Notes under the pieces: generated by a model | What the model was told of the DNA's origin: nothing | Database searches by the model: none | The model's input: the letters and a program-made list of their open reading frames with translations, nothing else | Assembly (NCBI GenBank): GCA_026182355.1 | Contig: JAPFBL010000238.1 | Location: 186,001-250,000 of the forward strand | From: Hermatobates lingyangjiaoensis | Taxonomy: Eukaryota; Arthropoda; Insecta; Hemiptera; Hermatobatidae | Direction of reading: 5' to 3' | DNA: 64,000 nucleotides | Part shown: positions 11,340 to 23,302 of the stretch, in pieces | How the letters are laid out: each line of letters begins with the position of its first letter | Position numbering within the stretch: the first letter of the stretch is position 1 | Translations under genes and position numbers: made by a program

Positions 11340-11375
<36 letters not shown>
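11095..11375. mobile_element. PLE terminal-repeat hairpin (ATAT family)
   Basis: Two arms with GAAACACACAGAAAG-type outer sequence and an inner GTCGAAATAT motif, flanked by (TA)n on both sides. The left arm carries a full ribozyme-like motif; the right arm keeps only its 3' half. Confidence 0.7.
11202..11231 (-). ncRNA. hammerhead-like ribozyme, ATAT family
   Basis: Core CTGATGA, one unpaired C, stem II GACC/GGTC with a 2-nt loop, GAA, palindrome ATAT, then A at the cleavage position. Stem I is only two or three pairs (CTC against GAT). Confidence 0.55.
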
Positions 11376-11377
<2 letters not shown>

Positions 11378-11585
11378 CAGTTCAAAATTGAGGATAGGCA
11401 GCACACAAAGTAAAGAAACACATTTACAAACTCAAATTTTCGGGTAATCCGTCTTCACGAGAAAGGAGAAAGGGATACCAAGCACGTTGTAGACGCAACG
11501 GCTAGCCGTTACTAGCCGTTGAAAATTTGAGTTTGTAAGTGTGTTTCTTTACTTTTTGTGCTACCTATCCTCAATTTTGAACTGT
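11376..11585. mobile_element. PLE terminal-repeat hairpin (AATT family)
   Basis: Inverted pair with AACAGTTCAAAATTGAGGAT at one end and its complement at the other; the inner part holds ACTCAAATTTTCGGG. Same family as 7.02 and 36.8 kb. Confidence 0.6.
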
Positions 11586-11769
11586 AATTGTGTCCAGTTT
11601 GGATCGTTTTTCCGTTTATTAAGGGAATATATATATATAACCCTTAGTCGCTCTCTGCCGGTACCGAACCTCAGTTCGAAATATCGATCCAGTAAGTTTT
11701 CTCTCTTCTTCTATATGTTGTCTTTTTCCATTTATATATATATATATCATTAAAATTAACCGCAGTCTC

Positions 11770-12010
11770 GGCATTTACGATCTTAAGACTGAGAGATTTG
11801 GTCCTGCGTTCAACTGGAAAAGGAGTTGGCCAAGTTGAATTTTAATTTAGATATGTTAAATTAAAATCGATGACTCATGCTTAGTCATTGCTATTAATAG
11901 ATTAAAAGGATTAGTACAGGTTAATATAAAAAGAAGGTCAAAGTTAAATAATGAACAAGAAACAAGCGGTTAGAATAAAAGAGTTGAAAGGTCAAAGGTA
12001 TAACTGGACT
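11770..12010 (+). repeat. dispersed repeat, copy 2 of 3
   Basis: Matches 8432-8690 over its length and 56345-56490 over ATCGATGACTCATGCTTAGT and the following 100 bases. Confidence 0.6.
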
Positions 12011-12019
12011 AATAGAGAA

Positions 12020-12360
12020 TAAATAGATTATATATTGTATTAAAATCAATTGACTTGATTGCACGTACCTTTTTCTTATTGAATTTTTCAAATCTCGTAG
12101 CTAATTTTCTTTATTCCATGTTGAGTTTATGGATAGTTTTTGAGCATCTGTATAAAAGAAGGTCTGCTTCCTACCTTTACTAAGAAAAAGGTACGTGCAA
12201 TCAAGTCAGTTGATTTTACTACAATGTGTATAATAGAAGGTCTGCTTCCTACCTTTACTAAGAAAAAGGTACGTGCAATCAAGTCAGTTGATTTTAATAC
12301 AATCTGTATAAAAGAAGGTCTGCTTCCTACCTTTACTAATATATATATTATATATATATA
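12020..12360. mobile_element. PLE ORF-start fragment with 78-bp tandem repeat
   Basis: Plus strand 12147-12345 has two and a half units of 78 bp (26 codons), each reading CIKEGLLPTFT then KKKVRAIKSVDF, the last running into (TA)n as PTFTN-IYI. A minus-strand copy at 12030-12110 reads RFEKFNKKKVRAIKSIDF. So this is an inverted PLE 5'-ORF fragment in which one arm expanded in frame. Confidence 0.65.
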
Positions 12361-12366
12361 TATATA

Positions 12367-12820
12367 AGTTTGAACCGTCATCAGGAGAGATAAGCGAGGG
12401 AAACCAATCGCACTGGCACCGAGACGGTTGGAGACCAGTAATGTCGTCGCATACTCGCCCGGTCGCAGAGAAAAGGTAGACAGGAATCAATTTAGAATAA
12501 AGTATGGCATCTTGTCTAATACACTTTTTATTATTTATTTTATATTACTTTTGCTATGATTAATATTATTTTTATTACAACTTAAGTCTTTTACTTTTAT
12601 TTATGAATCACTTTATTCATCGCTCTTTTTTTCTTTTGCTTATTACTTTTCCCATATTCCCTATTCTGTAGTTAATTTTAAACTGGTTCTTGTCTACCTT
12701 ATTCTCAGTGACTAGGCGTGCATGCGGCAACATTGTTAGACTACAACCGTCTTTGTACCAGTGCGCTTGGTTTCCCTCTCTTATATCTCCTGATGACGGT
12801 TCAAACCAAGAATTAGAAAC
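12367..12820. mobile_element. PLE-type hairpin with GTTTGAACCGTCATCAGGAG arms
   Basis: The arms are inverted: GAACCGTCATCAGGAGA at the left, TCTCCTGATGACGGTTC at the right, then matching GGGAAACCA and CACTGG blocks. Each arm has CTGATGAC followed by GGTT/AACC, but the GAA is replaced by AAG, so this is at best a degenerate ribozyme. Confidence 0.55.
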
Positions 12821-13009
12821 TGTAAATAAGAGTTTTTTATTTGTTTTACCTATATGAACTTTATTTGTCCGTTTTTTCTTCAGTATATATATGAACTTCT
12901 CCGTATATCTGTTAGCCTGTTATGAATTCATTAATGGCTTTGTTACTCTTTATGAAGTTCTAATTTACTTCAAGTTCAGTTATATTGATTTTTGAAAGTT
13001 GATTGTTAT

Positions 13010-13899
13010 ACGAGGGTCGTCCAGAAAATAAGTTCCGTTTTGGTCTGGAGGGCGGTAGGAGTGGTTTTTGCAAATAACACCGTCGAAAGAGGAGAGGTGG
13101 GGGAATAGAATGAAGGTGGGGACCTCAGTCGGTCAATTACCAACGTCAGGGAGTAGTTGAAATGGAACCCTCCATGTCACGTCCCGCTGATCCCCGTTCC
13201 TCTCGAGTTGTTTTGCGCGGAGTGATTCAATTTCTTTATGACAGGGTTTCAAATCAGTTCAAATTCACGAACAGCTCATTTCTGTTTATGGAGAAGGTGT
13301 AATGAGTGAATCAATGGTGAGGAGATGGGTACGTGAATTTAAGGCGGGAAGAATTCACTTGAGGATGAAAGTGAGATAGGCAGACCTCAGTTGTGACGGA
13401 CAAATTTCGCAGAATCGACAATGCAATTCAAAGATCGTCGTAAAACCCTGAATGAACTCCACCTGAGTTTCCCAGACATCTCAGACCCCTCATCTGAGAT
13501 CGTTCGGAAAAACTTGACTTTCGGAAAGTTTCCGCCCGGTGGGTCCCTAGAGAGCTGAATGTCTTCCCGCCTTAAATTCACGTACCCATCTCCTCACCAT
13601 TGATTACTCATTACACCTTCTCCATAAACGAAATGAGCTTTCGTGAATTTGAACTGATTTGAAACCCTGTGCATAAAGAAATTGAATCATCCGCGCAAAA
13701 ATCAAAACGGGGATCGAGGTGGCGGACGTGACATGGAGGGCTCCTTTCAACTACCTGCCCTGACGTTGGTATTGACCGACTGAGGTCCCCCACCTCTCAT
13801 TCTATTCCCCACCTCTCCTTTCGAGCGGTGTTGCCGGATTTGGCAAAAACCACTCCTAGCCCCAGACCAAAACGGAACTTTTTTTGGACGACCCTCGTA
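13010..13899. mobile_element. fold-back mariner element
   Basis: Ends are inverted copies of ACGAGGGTCGTCC followed by a TTCCGTTTTGGTCTGG block, next to TA. The inversion is far longer than ordinary terminal repeats: each arm (about 13010-13395 and 13540-13899) carries the 5' leader and the first helix-turn-helix of a mariner transposase (plus strand EQLISVYGEGVMSESMVRRW). The centre continues into the second HTH (NELHLSFPDI) but is broken by stops and shifts. No DDE domain is present. Confidence 0.8.
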
Positions 13900-14500
13900 T
13901 ATCATGGTACTAATATCATATTTTGTTGCTTTTATCAGCTGTTTATTTATATTTTGGCAGATAACCTGTCAGTCAATGTAAGTTTCATTAACAAAAATGA
14001 TTATCAAGCTGTTCTACATAACTAACACATATGTTTAACTACCTCTATTTATCTTTCAAATCTTAAAAATTATTGTTATGAAATGTAAACAGTGACACCC
14101 CCTATATAAAGAAAAAGCTATTGCAAAACTCTCTTTTAGGTTTATTAAGAGAAATAGGAAATTTACAATGAAGTTATGGTTATAGATAAATAAGTATTTT
14201 TAGCCATTAATAGCATAACGATATCATTGTATAAGAGGTTGAGAAACTCTTCATGGTACAGCTGCCCAACTAGAAGATGGGAACTACAAAGAAACAGCTG
14301 GCATTTTATTTAAAACCCACCATGGAACTTAGCAAGTAGTGGAGCTCATCTGTCTTAGGGAAAGTGGAACTAATGACTGGCACTTTGTGTACCAAACTTA
14401 GAAAATTAAAATTATAACTACCAAAGAAAGTTTTAAACTTGTCTTTCTTATTATTGTTTGAAATTAAAATATTAACAAAGTGGATTTAATATCATCTGTG

Positions 14501-15020
<520 letters not shown>

Positions 15021-16239
15021 CCTAATATCTACTATAGCATACTGTTTACAATCTACCATTTTACAATTTTCTAACTTAAACTGGTCAAGTTTCATCTGCT
15101 GTCACTTCAGCTCTTGTATTGGAGTAGCTGCGAGAAGTGCCTGTTGTATTATTATAATTACGCTGCTGTAGCAATACGGCTACAAAACCAAGTTTATTTG
15201 CTGTTTTCAATTCCCATACTTAAAATTAACTTCAAGGCAAAGCGCATCATCAGATACCAGAGCGAATAAAGCATTTCAGACCAGAGTAACCCATCTTCAG
15301 TGTTGCTAATTATACCATACATGAATTTAACTAAGCCCTAAATGATAAGTTGTTTAATTATTTTGAAATAATGATTTTTAAGTTGAAGATACAGTTTTTT
15401 TCTGAAAATATTCTTCATGGATGTCGACAGAACTGATAGTTAGAATGCTGGTTACTAGCTGCCCGATTCAAAACAAAGTGTAAACCCAAGACATTTACTC
15501 CAATGGTGCTATTTACTTAAACTTATAAAGGAGGATCTTTAGTTTCACTTTTGGTATTAGGAACGGGAAGTGTGATTCATTTGCTATTTGGAAGCCATCT
15601 TGAGCCATGAGTCAATAACGTTACTATGTCGGATGTCTACTCGGGGAATCCTAAATTTTGCTTTATTCTAGTTTATTAGATTAAGGACTCTTACAAGTGT
15701 CTGATATCGCGCAGGTTCATGACTCATACTGGTCACTTTCACTCTCTCCACTAAGCACAAGCTAGTTCTCAACACAGGAGTTCTCAGCCCTGCTAGCCCC
15801 ATGCACCCCTCTCGCCATTGGTCACCTCCCCCACTTCCCTCTTCTTTCCATGATTATCTTTTTCAAAAAGTGCATTTTAAATAATATGCTGATTTTACAT
15901 AAATTATATATTACTATATAACCCATATAGTCACAGACAGACATACATAGTTAGCGATTTTTGAGAATGTATCAAATTTTTGAGAATCCAAACTACTCGT
16001 ACAAACATTTAGAGTTCTTCTTCAAGGAAACTGCTCAGGTGGAAAGGTGACAAGAACTCTCAAAACTGGGTTATTCTTCCCATTAATATATATATGTTTC
16101 AAGGTAAACTATAGCTACGCAGACTTAGTAAGTCTGTTTTTCTATTTACTGTGTACCTATAGTTTACTTTGAAACGTTTGCTGTTCTTTGTGGTCCGTTT
16201 TCTTTATGATAATATATATATATATATATTATATATTAA

Positions 16240-16330
16240 CTGGTGATATCAATGTTAGCTTCTCAGTTTTTACTTTGTTTGCTCTCTGATGACATAAAGT
16301 GAAAGGTATCAGAGAATTAATCACTATTGT
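16240..16330 (+). mobile_element. half of a hairpin repeat (CTCTCTGATGAC family)
   Basis: TTTGTTTGCTCTCTGATGAC then GTGAAAGG matches one arm of the hairpin at 51299-51482. CTGATGA followed within ten bases by GAAAGG looks like a minimal hammerhead core with almost no stem II; function is doubtful. Confidence 0.45.
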
Positions 16331-16389
16331 TTCCTTTTTCCATTGTGGTTAAATGGAATATATATTTCCATGTGGTTATATGGTTATAT

Positions 16390-16591
16390 ATATATATCAA
16401 TGATCAAACCATGATCAAAATGATCAATCAATGGGAAAACAAGACTTAAGATCTTTCAACCGTAACAAGCGGACTTCATCAGACTCAAAAACCCAACATC
16501 TTATATTCTTTAGTCTTTAGTCTTGTTATCCCATTTCTTGTTGTGGTTTGATCATTGATTGTTATTTCACGAGTTTATGTGAAATCTTTTT

Positions 16592-16610
<19 letters not shown>
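16390..16610. mobile_element. PLE terminal-repeat hairpin (AGATCT family), imperfect
   Basis: The left arm has ATCAATGATCAAACCATG, AAGATCTTTCAACCGTAACA and AGTCTGATGAAG on its complement. The right arm resumes at TTAGTCTTGTTATCCC and ends in TTATTTCACG and (TA)n. The right-arm ribozyme is gone. Confidence 0.65.
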
Positions 16611-16634
<24 letters not shown>

Positions 16635-16758
16635 TGTTAAATAACGCCCCATATTTGGCTTGTAATTGTTCCTTGCACAATTTCTCCAGTTTCTGGAATT
16701 CCTTCCTCGTCTCTTCATTAAAACTATAAAGCTTATCACCAATACTGCTAGTCGACAT
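16567..16758 (-). pseudogene. PLE reading-frame start fragment
   Basis: Minus-strand frame starting MSTSSIGDKLYSF and continuing RKEFQKLEKLCKEQLQAKYG then ALFNN, after which it enters (TA)n. The 5' part of a PLE ORF, predicted helical and charged, cut off at the microsatellite. The ATG overlaps the end of the ribozyme-like motif at 16751-16789. Confidence 0.55.
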
Positions 16759-16789
16759 GCTTCGAATGTACTACATTCATCATCAGGAC
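16751..16789 (-). ncRNA. hammerhead-like ribozyme, ACATGT family variant
   Basis: Stem I GTC/GAC, core CTGATGA, one unpaired T, stem II GAATGT/ACATTC with loop AGT, GAA, near-palindrome GCATGT, C at the cleavage position. The first base of the palindrome is G, not A. The ATG inside it is the start of the PLE fragment that follows. Confidence 0.6.
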
Positions 16790-16903
16790 AATAATGAGAA
16801 TAATAGTACGATTGTCAGTTTATATATATAGAGGTGGATTACTATTGGAATGTTCACAGGACATCAGCCTGGATCAAGGGGCGTTATGGGGGATTAAAGT
16901 AGG

Positions 16904-16980
16904 GTGGTTGGTTGGTTGGTATGTTTAAATGAAGGATTGCTTCCAACTTTTACAAATATATATATATATATATATATAAC
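16904..16980 (+). mobile_element. PLE ORF-start end motif then (TA)n
   Basis: Reads LNEGLLPTFTN and runs into (TA)n, the same termination point as the copies at 4.4, 12.3 and 52.8 kb. Confidence 0.5.
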
Positions 16981-16999
16981 AGTTGGGTTATATATATAT

Positions 17000-17152
17000 A
17001 TATACAGTTGGATTTTTGACTCTGACGAAGACCGCTTGTTACGGTTGAAAGATCTTAGTCTTGTTTTCCTATTTCTTATTGTGGTTTGATCATTGATTGT
17101 TATTTCACGTGTTTATGTGAAAGCTTTATATATAATATATATATATATATAT
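17000..17152 (+). mobile_element. PLE terminal repeat, AGATCT family, single arm
   Basis: One arm only, from the ribozyme to TTGTGGTTTGATCATTGATT and TTATTTCACGTGTTTATGTG, with (TA)n on both sides. Confidence 0.7.
17018..17060 (+). ncRNA. hammerhead-like ribozyme, AGATCT family (best copy)
   Basis: Stem I GACT/AGTC (4 bp), core CTGACGA, unpaired A, stem II GACCG/CGGTT with loop CTTGTTA, GAA, palindrome AGATCT, T at the cleavage position. 43 nt in all with every core base kept. Confidence 0.75.
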
Positions 17153-18115
17153 ATTCGAGTAACTCACAACAAAAGATATGGAGGTAATCGCTCCATAATA
17201 AGTTACTTTGTTAGACCTTCCGTCTAACACTTCGTCATAGAGTGAGTGAATACAAGTAATTCACTTGCTCTTTGAACTCCTCCTCTTATTTCCTTATCTT
17301 TTATAAATTTTGTTCGTAAATAATTTTTTTTTGTAAAATAAATCATGCAATTCGAAACTTTTAACCCTTTTACTACGGTTATAGGTGAAAATATTAAACT
17401 TCACATATTGAAATGCTATGATAAAAACATTCTATATATATTTATCAATTTCTCGCAATTATTAACTTTAATTTTTCTCAGTGCAATTAATTTTTTACAA
17501 TCTAAAACAATTGATATTTTTTTTTTATGATGAAGTAACTAACTTATAAACATATATAGGAAATATCATAGTAGAAGTACGTCTCTCAAAAAGAAATATA
17601 AATAATAAAGGAATTTTAAACAACACTTACTAAATAATTAAAGAACTAATAAGTCAATCAACATGAAAAAAAAAAAGACAGTGGAGTTATTTAGAACAAG
17701 TTTATAGATTTATTGAGTGAAAGTGATATTGGGAGGGCTTAGCGTCAGTTTCACATTCCTCGTTGATTAATCCCACAACTAATCAATAACTTAATAGCTA
17801 CTGGGTTCAATTTTAGGCAGCCGGCATTATCCCATAAGTTCATTCAGTATAATACCTATTGTTAACGCAATGAAATTAAATATATGGAAACAATTATAAT
17901 AATTTATAATTGTCTTTTACTGACTCTACAACAGTCCACTCACAAATAAATTGATGCTATTTGACAAATATGTTAGACATAAATGTAATACAGATAATGA
18001 AACTTAAATACCATAATTCATAAAGAAATTAACTATATATTTCAACTGTCTATATGGCTATGTTAAACGTCTTTGCATAATATGAATTTTTATAATGAAG
18101 CATTAGTTTACAAGA

Positions 18116-18440
18116 GGGCTAGGTTAGGCCAGTGGTTAACGTACTCGCCTCTAGCTGGTGGTCTGGGGTTCTATTCCCACCTGGCCCTCGATTTATTCAC
18201 GCAGGAGGTGAATAAACCTGAGGACGTCGTCCTTCGGAGAAGGACGTTAAACCGTCGGTCCCGAGACTGTACTTTGTCAGGTACTCATTAAAGATCCCTA
18301 CTCCAAATACATTTGAGTTAGGCAATATTTAAGACTCCTACTGTAGAATCAATCTTTATTATGTGGTATCACAAAGGGCCAATGCTCGGCCTACGTGTGT
18401 TCCCTTGTAGGGCATGCCAGTGCAACTTAACCTAACCTAG
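18116..18440 (+). mobile_element. tRNA-derived SINE
   Basis: 5' tRNA-like head with a degenerate A box (GGCCAGTGGTTAACG) and a B-box-like GGGGTTCTATTCCCAC. The body has TGAATAAACCTGAGGACGTC and GTACTCATTAAAGATCCC; the tail has GGCCAATGCTCGGCC and ends in CTAACC repeats. Reference-type copy of the family. Confidence 0.85.
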
Positions 18441-18832
18441 TTTACAACAGGAATACCGGATAGATTGGAAAACCAACATCAGTGAACATATTACTACTGA
18501 TGGAATATGTAACTAATTTAGTTAAATTGTAAAAAAAAAATATTTCTTTGTTTGTTTCAATGCATAGGTAGGCTTTCACCTGTGGTGTTGTTATGAGGGT
18601 GGAAAGTGTGGATATTTTCTTATTTGGTTCAAATTGTCGTTATGTTAGAGCTGTAATACTGGTTCGATTCTGCAAAGGAAGTCCGAAACTTACTCTCACT
18701 TGAGTTTATTAAAATAGGGATTTTAAACATTCTGCCTACATCGCAAATAGGGCTCCACAGCTTTAAGTCTTCTCCGAGTAACGGCGTGAACAAGATTGTT
18801 CATTTAACATATGAACTATCTGGGTTTACGAG

Positions 18833-19655
18833 CAGAGCTGGAGAGCCGGCCTAAGATCAACTCAGCTCCGACTCTACTCCGGAGCCAGTGTTTGCAGATG
18901 GGCGGAGCGAAATCCAGCTCCGGCTTTACTCCGGAACCAGTGTTTGACGATAGTCGGAGGCAGATCCGGCTCCGGCTCTACTCCTAAGCCCGTGTTTGCC
19001 GATATACAGAGTCAGCTCCGGCTCTACTCCAGAGTCAGTGTCTGATTATGGACTGGGCCAAATCCAACTCCCCCTGCTCTACTCCGGAGCCAGTGTTGAC
19101 GATGGGTGGGGTCAAATCCAGCTCCGCTCTACTCCGGAGCCAGTGTTTGACTATGGGTGGAGCCAACTCCAGCTCCAGCTCCAATCAAAACTTTAAGCAG
19201 GACTTTAATATTTTAATGTATGCAATAAAAGTGTATATTTTAATAAAAAATATAATCATATTTTCTATTTAGGTAAGGATATATTCAAATTATAATTGAA
19301 TTGTTTACTTGAACGTTAGTTGTCGATTAATTTAAAAGCTCATGATGTAACTATTCAGCAAGATGTCAAAAATCTCGGTTTCTGATCATATTTCTACACC
19401 AAATAGATTGATATATAGAGATGGAACTACACCTAAGAAAATGTTAACACCTCTTTATCAAAACTTAACAAGAAGCTGTCGGTCAACCGAATACCGGTTC
19501 ACTAAAGCTAGCAAATAATAAAACATTTCGCTTCAATGTCAATCTATCAATAATTTTTGGTTTGTAGTCGGAGCCAGTGAAATTTTTGCACGGCTCCAAT
19601 TCCAGCTCCGGCTCCATCTAACAGTTTAGTTCTGGCTCCGAGCTTCACAGCCCTG
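18833..19655. mobile_element. hAT-like non-autonomous element with internal minisatellite
   Basis: Left end CAGAGCTGGAGAGCCGG and right end, read inward, CAGGGCTGTGAAGCTCGGAG are inverted. Flanking octamers tttacgag and gtaatgag match at 5 of 8 positions, so the target duplication is weak. Bases 18868-19190 hold about six units of roughly 50 bp, GC-rich, centred on CTACTCCGGAGCCAGTGTTT. No transposase. Confidence 0.55.
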
Positions 19656-19930
19656 GTAATGAGCAAGATTTAGACTTTCGCTCTCTATTAGAACCTGCTT
19701 TTAATTTGTAGTTGTTTTACATTAATACATTTAGTAATGAAGCCACTCAAAATTATAAATGGATGTATTAAATGAAAACATTTACATGCATTCAAATAAT
19801 CACTAAATTTATACAAACATGTATTTAGTTAAAAGGAAAATGAATTAATTTACTGATTTGTATATTTTCATAATGAAACGTATCACTCATAATGATTAAC
19901 TCATTATGGAAGATGAGTTGACAGAGTTAC

Positions 19931-20175
19931 CTGGGTGGGCGGAAATGGAGTGGTGGTGGAGGTGGAAGGCGTGGAGAAGAAGCCCGGGGGCGGGAGGGCC
20001 GTGCGGTTGGGGGCGGTGAGGACGAGCCCCGGAGGCGGACTGGAGCCGAAGCTGTCCCTGGACACGCAGCACTTGAGGCCTTCCTTGCAGAGGGGCCCCG
20101 AGCCTCTCTCCGCCACTGCCTCGCAGTAGTTGGCAATCCTTTCTGCCACGCACACTCCAGGGCATCCTCGACTCA
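19931..20175 (-). CDS. mas: masquerade-like gene, exon with clip-like domain 2
   Basis: Exon of 245 nt (two bases of a split codon plus 81 codons). It begins SRGCPGVCVAERI and has a full knot: CPGVC, 8 residues, C, 11 residues, C, 5 residues, CC. This is the domain most like the masquerade knots I know, with CKEGLKCCVS around the last three cysteines. A Pro/Thr/Ser-rich linker ends PFPPTQ. Acceptor gcag at 20176-20179, donor CAG|gtaac at 19930. The exon is much more GC-rich than the surrounding intron, which helps to delimit it. Overlapping frames on both strands here are shadows caused by that GC-richness. Confidence 0.85.
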
Positions 20176-20304
20176 CTGCAACACAGTTCAGCCTCTTAGT
20201 TTACTACTTAGTATTTAACGCTTTCATACAATCACATATTTTAATTATGAATAATATATTTTGTCCAGTAGACAAACATTCGCATTTCTTTATAGTTTGG
20301 TATA

Positions 20305-20457
20305 AACATATGCAATATACGACATATGCAATATGTCGTGTTCAGTAAACAAAGTAAAAGTAAAGAGCCTTTTACATATTGCATATGTCGTACATATGCA
20401 ATATACGACATATGCAATATGTCGTGTTCAGTAAACAAAGTAAAAGTAAAGAGCCGC
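20305..20457. repeat. tandem duplication with CATATGCAATATGTCG palindromes
   Basis: CAATATGTCGTGTTCAGTAA and the following AAAGTAAAAGTAAAGAGCC occur twice, 87 bp apart, about 130 bp upstream (gene sense) of the domain 2 exon. Short local duplication. Confidence 0.8.
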
Positions 20458-21482
20458 ATTTCACCTGCAAACCACTTTCCTCAGACATAACTGTTTCTTC
20501 TATTTTACTAAAGATGAATTATTGCCAAAATTGTTGAGTAACGGCTTGTCTCCTTTTTGACTTTTTACTTGAATTAATATAATTAATTAATCAAAAGTTA
20601 TACAATTCGAAGAAACATTCATACTGGATTGGTACAAAACATACTTGACAAATAAATGAATATATATATATTAGATCTAAAAAAAGCAATTAACAAAGAA
20701 ATTTTAATTAAAAAACTTGATTGAGTAGATGTTAAAGTTAATGGAAGTAAGGACTGAATGAACGACACAAGACTGGAGTTCGCACGTGTATCTGTAGAAT
20801 TGGATTGAATTTCAATTCCTATTCTAACCACCAACTCATTTCCCTTTGCGTTAAACTCGCCTTTGTGCACACCTAATCACGTCCTCGCCTCTGAAAGGGA
20901 TCAAACGAAATCAAGTCTCTTTCAGTCTTCTCAAACCAACACCACGTTAAACGGCTTTCGCCAGTAATGCAAAATATCATTCGTTAATGATATTTTAACT
21001 GGATTAATTAACGCATTCCGAAAATAATATATAAATAATAATTGACGCATTATTCCAACAATATAATTGACACATTATAATCTTTGTGTTAAAAAATCAA
21101 ACACATTTTAAAGCTTCTTCATTAATAATTTCATTTTTTGATTTGATTAAATACAGAGAAAGGAAAACATTGCATTCGGCTTGAAATTTTCAATTTGAGT
21201 TTTCAACGGTAACACCCATTTCGATGTTCTCTGAATGCAATAACAATTCAATTTTGTTGTTGATTTGACGTGTTCTTCCCTTGTAATCGTTTTACGATAC
21301 ATTTCGTCATACATGCATTATAATACATACTTCTTTAATACTTTATCATATAAATTCAAACATACATTGAACAATTTTATAAAAATTTAATATAAAATTA
21401 GTTATTGTTAATTTTTTTCCTTCAGTTAATAAAAATTAGTAAGGTTCAGAAATAGGCCTATGTATACACTTCCTATTGGTAG

Positions 21483-21805
21483 TTAGGCTAGGTTAGGTTG
21501 CAGTGGCAGTCCCACAAGGGAACACACGTAGGCCGAGCATTGGCCCTTTGTGATACCATATAATGGAGATTACAATGCGAGTTTTAAATTTTGACTAATT
21601 CAAGTGTATTTAGAGTACGAATCTTTAAACAAGTACTTGACATCGTACAGGCTCGGAACCGACGGTTTAAAGTCCTTCTCTGAGGGACGACGTGCTTAGA
21701 TTTATTCCATCTCCCGCATGAATAAATCGAGGGCCAGGTGGGTATCCAACCCCGGTTTTATCAGTTTAGAGGAGAATACGTTAACCACTGAGCTAACCTG
21801 GCCGC
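21483..21805 (-). mobile_element. tRNA-derived SINE
   Basis: Minus-strand copy. The target duplication CTATTGGTAG occurs at 21473-21482 and 21808-21817. The tRNA head is at the right end and the CTAACC tail at the left. Confidence 0.85.
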
Positions 21806-22980
21806 TTCTATTGGTAGCGCACGATGAATTAACAAAATGTTTTTGAAATAAAAGTGAACAAAATGTTGATTCATCTTTATAATTAGAAAACAATTCGATT
21901 TGTGTACAGTATCCGAAATTGTTTACAGGACGGTACACCCTTAGCCACAGCAGAAAATCACGTCGACTTAGTATGGACTGAACGACGAGAATTCAAAGAC
22001 AACTAATAAATGAGGTAACCTTATTCAAATTTATTATACATCTATCATACGTTAATATTATTTTATATATGATTTGTAAGTAAGTTGATTCTTTATAAGG
22101 CTATTCATTTCAAATTAATTGTATTTAATTATCACTATTCTGTTAATTAATCAGTATCAGTACTCTTTAATAAATAATTAAAGGGTAAATATAACATATT
22201 ACTATACAATTTAAATATCCATCAAAACTAATTATGGAACGTATTGAAAGGAGATAATCTGATAAAAAATGATGGTAGTTCAATAGCGTAAAGAGAAAGA
22301 CCTTTTAGAGTAGTCTTCATCATACAGAGAAAAACAGTCTGGAAATTAACAAAACAGACAGACTGAAAAAAGTCTGAAGTGGTATACACTCAACTTTTAA
22401 ATTTGTTTCGGTATCAAGTAAATTATTAATAAAATAATGATTATGTTAAAATCCATTATAAAACTAGGCAGTAACGATAGTTATTAATTAGGATTGACGA
22501 AAGTCATTGAAGTATTCTGTTAATCCAATCGTAAAGTGGAATGAAAGGGAAAGCGATATAATCTGATGCTTTATCAAGCAGGCACTGCTTGGATGACGAT
22601 AGTGAATTTATTATTAACTTTTAGTTACAATTTGAGAGAGTTTATTAAGGTATTACGATAATAATAATAAATTATTAAACTATAAACTTGTAAGCTAATA
22701 ATAAACAAACTATAAATGTTTCTTCACATAGATTATTTATAATTTCTATAGTTACGACTATAGCTTAGACGACATTTGAACAAATCTGGAGTAGCCTACA
22801 CTCAACTTTGCTATAAGTAAACATAATATGATACTTCTTGGGTATATAATAAATAATGTTCCATTTAGGCATTATATAAATGTTCTAATGTAGTGCAATC
22901 AGTTATTATGTGGTATTTACTCATTGTAGGGTAAAAATCTAATGAAATGGTCTCCACATATAAAACTTTTAATGATATAA

Positions 22981-23017
22981 ACAACGCGTTTCGAACACGT
23001 AGTGTTCTTCTTCAGGC
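22981..23017 (-). ncRNA. hammerhead-like ribozyme, ACGCGT family
   Basis: Core CTGAAGA, unpaired A, stem II GAACAC/GTGTTC with loop TAC, GAA, palindrome ACGCGT, T. Stem I is weak: GC against GT (one G-C, one G-T). Confidence 0.6.
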
Positions 23018-23265
23018 ATTAACTAAAAAATACAATGACACCAGAGAGTTATCTATAGTACAAAGTAAATAAGTACAAAAATTAATATAAAATAAAATAA
23101 AATAAAATAAATATAAAATATTTTATATTATTATTTATATTTATTTATATTAATATTTTATTATTATTTTTATTATTATTATTTAGATTATTTTATATTA
23201 ATTTTTGTACTTATTTACTTTGTACTATAGATAACTCTCTGGTGTCATTGTATTTTTTAGTTAAT

Positions 23266-23302
23266 GCCTGAGGAAGAACACTACGTGTTCGAAACGCGTT
23301 GT
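23266..23302 (+). ncRNA. hammerhead-like ribozyme, ACGCGT family
   Basis: Partner of the minus copy in the other arm: core CTGAGGA, unpaired A, stem II GAACAC/GTGTTC, GAA, palindrome ACGCGT, T. Confidence 0.6.

Noticed and set aside
19896..20165. Overlapping frames in other registers over the domain 2 exon
   Set aside because: Shadows of the GC-rich exon; only the frame with the CPGVC...CC knot fits the splice phases.
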